From: Bacteroidaceae bacterium
Lineage (GTDB): Bacteria > Bacteroidota > Bacteroidia > Bacteroidales > Bacteroidaceae
Assembly (NCBI GenBank): GCA_023227685.1
Contig: JALNVG010000172.1
Location: 1 to 5,452 of the forward strand
Direction: 5' to 3'
DNA length: 5,452 bases
The position numbers were made by a program, and so were the translations under genes. Positions within the stretch are counted from its first letter, which is position 1. Each line of letters begins with the position of its first letter. The notes under the pieces were generated by a model that made no database searches, was not told the DNA's origin, and saw only the letters and a list, made by a program, of their open reading frames with translations. Below, in pieces: positions 4,732-5,452 of this stretch.

Positions 4732-5452
4732 ATGAAAATATTAGTATTGAATTGCGGCAGCTCATCAATTAAATATAAGTTGTTTGATATGGACCATAAA
4801 TCAGTTATGGCTGAGGGAGGAATAGAAAAAATAGGCATAGAAGGTTCTTTTATGAAACTAACCCTGCCCGATGGTTCAAAGAAGAAAATAGAAAAAAATA
4901 TTCCGGAACATTCGGTTGGAGTAAAAATGGTTCTTGATGCTCTGACGAATGCCGAGTATGGTGCGATTAAGTCTTTGAAAGAGATAAATGCCGTAGGTCA
5001 CCGTTTTGTCAATGGTGGCTCATTTTTTATCAAGTCTGTTTTGTTGACTAAAAAAATACGTGAAGGATTAAATGCATGTATAGAGATTGGCCCGGTTCAT
5101 ACGCCCGGTCATTTAAAAGGTATTGATGGCGTTAGCACTGCTTTGCCCGGAGTTCCTCAAGTTATTGTATTTGACACTGCTTTTCATCAAACAATGCCGG
5201 ATTATGCTTATATGTATGCTATCCCGTATGAGCTTTATGAAAAATACAAAGTGCGTCGTTACGGGTTTCACGGAACTTCTCACCGTTATGTTTCTCATCG
5301 TGCCTGTGAGTTTCTTAATATCAAGGCTGAGGGAACCAAGATGATTACTTGTCACATTGGTAACGGAGCATCAATTGCAGCGATCAAAGATGGTAAAGTT
5401 ATTGATACTTCGATGGGATTCACGCCACTTGAAGGGGTAATGATGGGTTCGC
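4732..5452 (+). CDS. ackA: Acetate kinase, 3'-truncated by window edge
   Basis: AckA converts acetyl phosphate plus ADP to acetate plus ATP, completing the Pta-AckA route that yields ATP by substrate-level phosphorylation. The frame opens at ATG 4732 and runs off the window after 240 complete codons plus one base; the family is about 400 residues. It begins KILVLNCGSSSIKYKLF, the classic acetokinase signature. Residue numbering coincides with the well-studied Methanosarcina thermophila enzyme: Asn7, Arg91 (GHRFVNGG), His123 (GPVHTPGH), Asp148 (FDTAFH), His180 (RRYGFHGTSHR, second signature) and His208 (CHIGNGAS) are all present. The window ends one base into codon 241, where the family has a catalytic Arg (expected CGN; the visible base is c). 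The 25-base gap after pta is purine-rich with no terminator. No frameshift or stop is seen in the visible part. Confidence 0.98.
   Translation, partial: MKILVLNCGSSSIKYKLFDMDHKSVMAEGGIEKIGIEGSFMKLTLPDGSKKKIEKNIPEHSVGVKMVLDALTNAEYGAIKSLKEINAVGHRFVNGGSFFIKSVLLTKKIREGLNACIEIGPVHTPGHLKGIDGVSTALPGVPQVIVFDTAFHQTMPDYAYMYAIPYELYEKYKVRRYGFHGTSHRYVSHRACEFLNIKAEGTKMITCHIGNGASIAAIKDGKVIDTSMGFTPLEGVMMGS

Noticed and set aside
5113..5355. Short open frames on both strands inside ackA
   Set aside because: The ackA frame is continuous across this stretch with active-site residues at the expected numbers, so these are shadows.

Overview
The window is AT-rich chromosomal DNA from a member of the Bacteroidota, most likely Bacteroidales (Bacteroides or a close relative). 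Four things point there. The encoded enzymes are Bacteroidales-like in sequence. folP lies directly before a membrane diadenylate cyclase gene. The starts lack Shine-Dalgarno sequences and have A-rich leaders instead. The one long intergenic region carries matches to the TAnnTTTG -7 element of the Bacteroides primary sigma factor. All six genes look like ordinary chromosomal genes. I see no rRNA, tRNA, CRISPR array, insertion sequence or phage gene.

Layout, left to right. (1) Positions 1-1458, plus strand: the 3' part of folP (dihydropteroate synthase, folate synthesis), then cdaA (membrane diadenylate cyclase making c-di-AMP) after 21 bases. (2) Positions 1463-3432, minus strand: a two-gene unit read right to left, a soluble DUF2156 / LPG-synthase-C-like protein followed by an Eis-like GNAT acetyltransferase. 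It converges on cdaA with only 4 bases between the two stop codons. (3) Positions 3433-3686: a 254-base divergent control region containing a chain of three overlapping inverted repeats (3579-3627). Two opposed TAnnTTTG elements lie 2 bases apart inside this chain. (4) Positions 3687-5452, plus strand: pta (phosphate acetyltransferase) and the first 240 codons of ackA (acetate kinase), cut by the window edge.

How the genes work together. Pta and AckA form the acetyl-CoA to acetyl phosphate to acetate route, which yields ATP by substrate-level phosphorylation in fermenting cells. FolP and CdaA have unrelated known activities but are probably co-transcribed. The minus-strand pair consists of two predicted GNAT-fold transferases with no assigned substrate. 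Its members probably act in one pathway and are the least understood part of the window. The divergent region is the best place to look for new regulation, because the palindromes overlap both predicted promoters.

No clearly new, dramatic system (defence island, mobile element, structured RNA) can be supported from this sequence. The most useful leads are the compact palindromic bidirectional promoter and the uncharacterised DUF2156/Eis-like operon.
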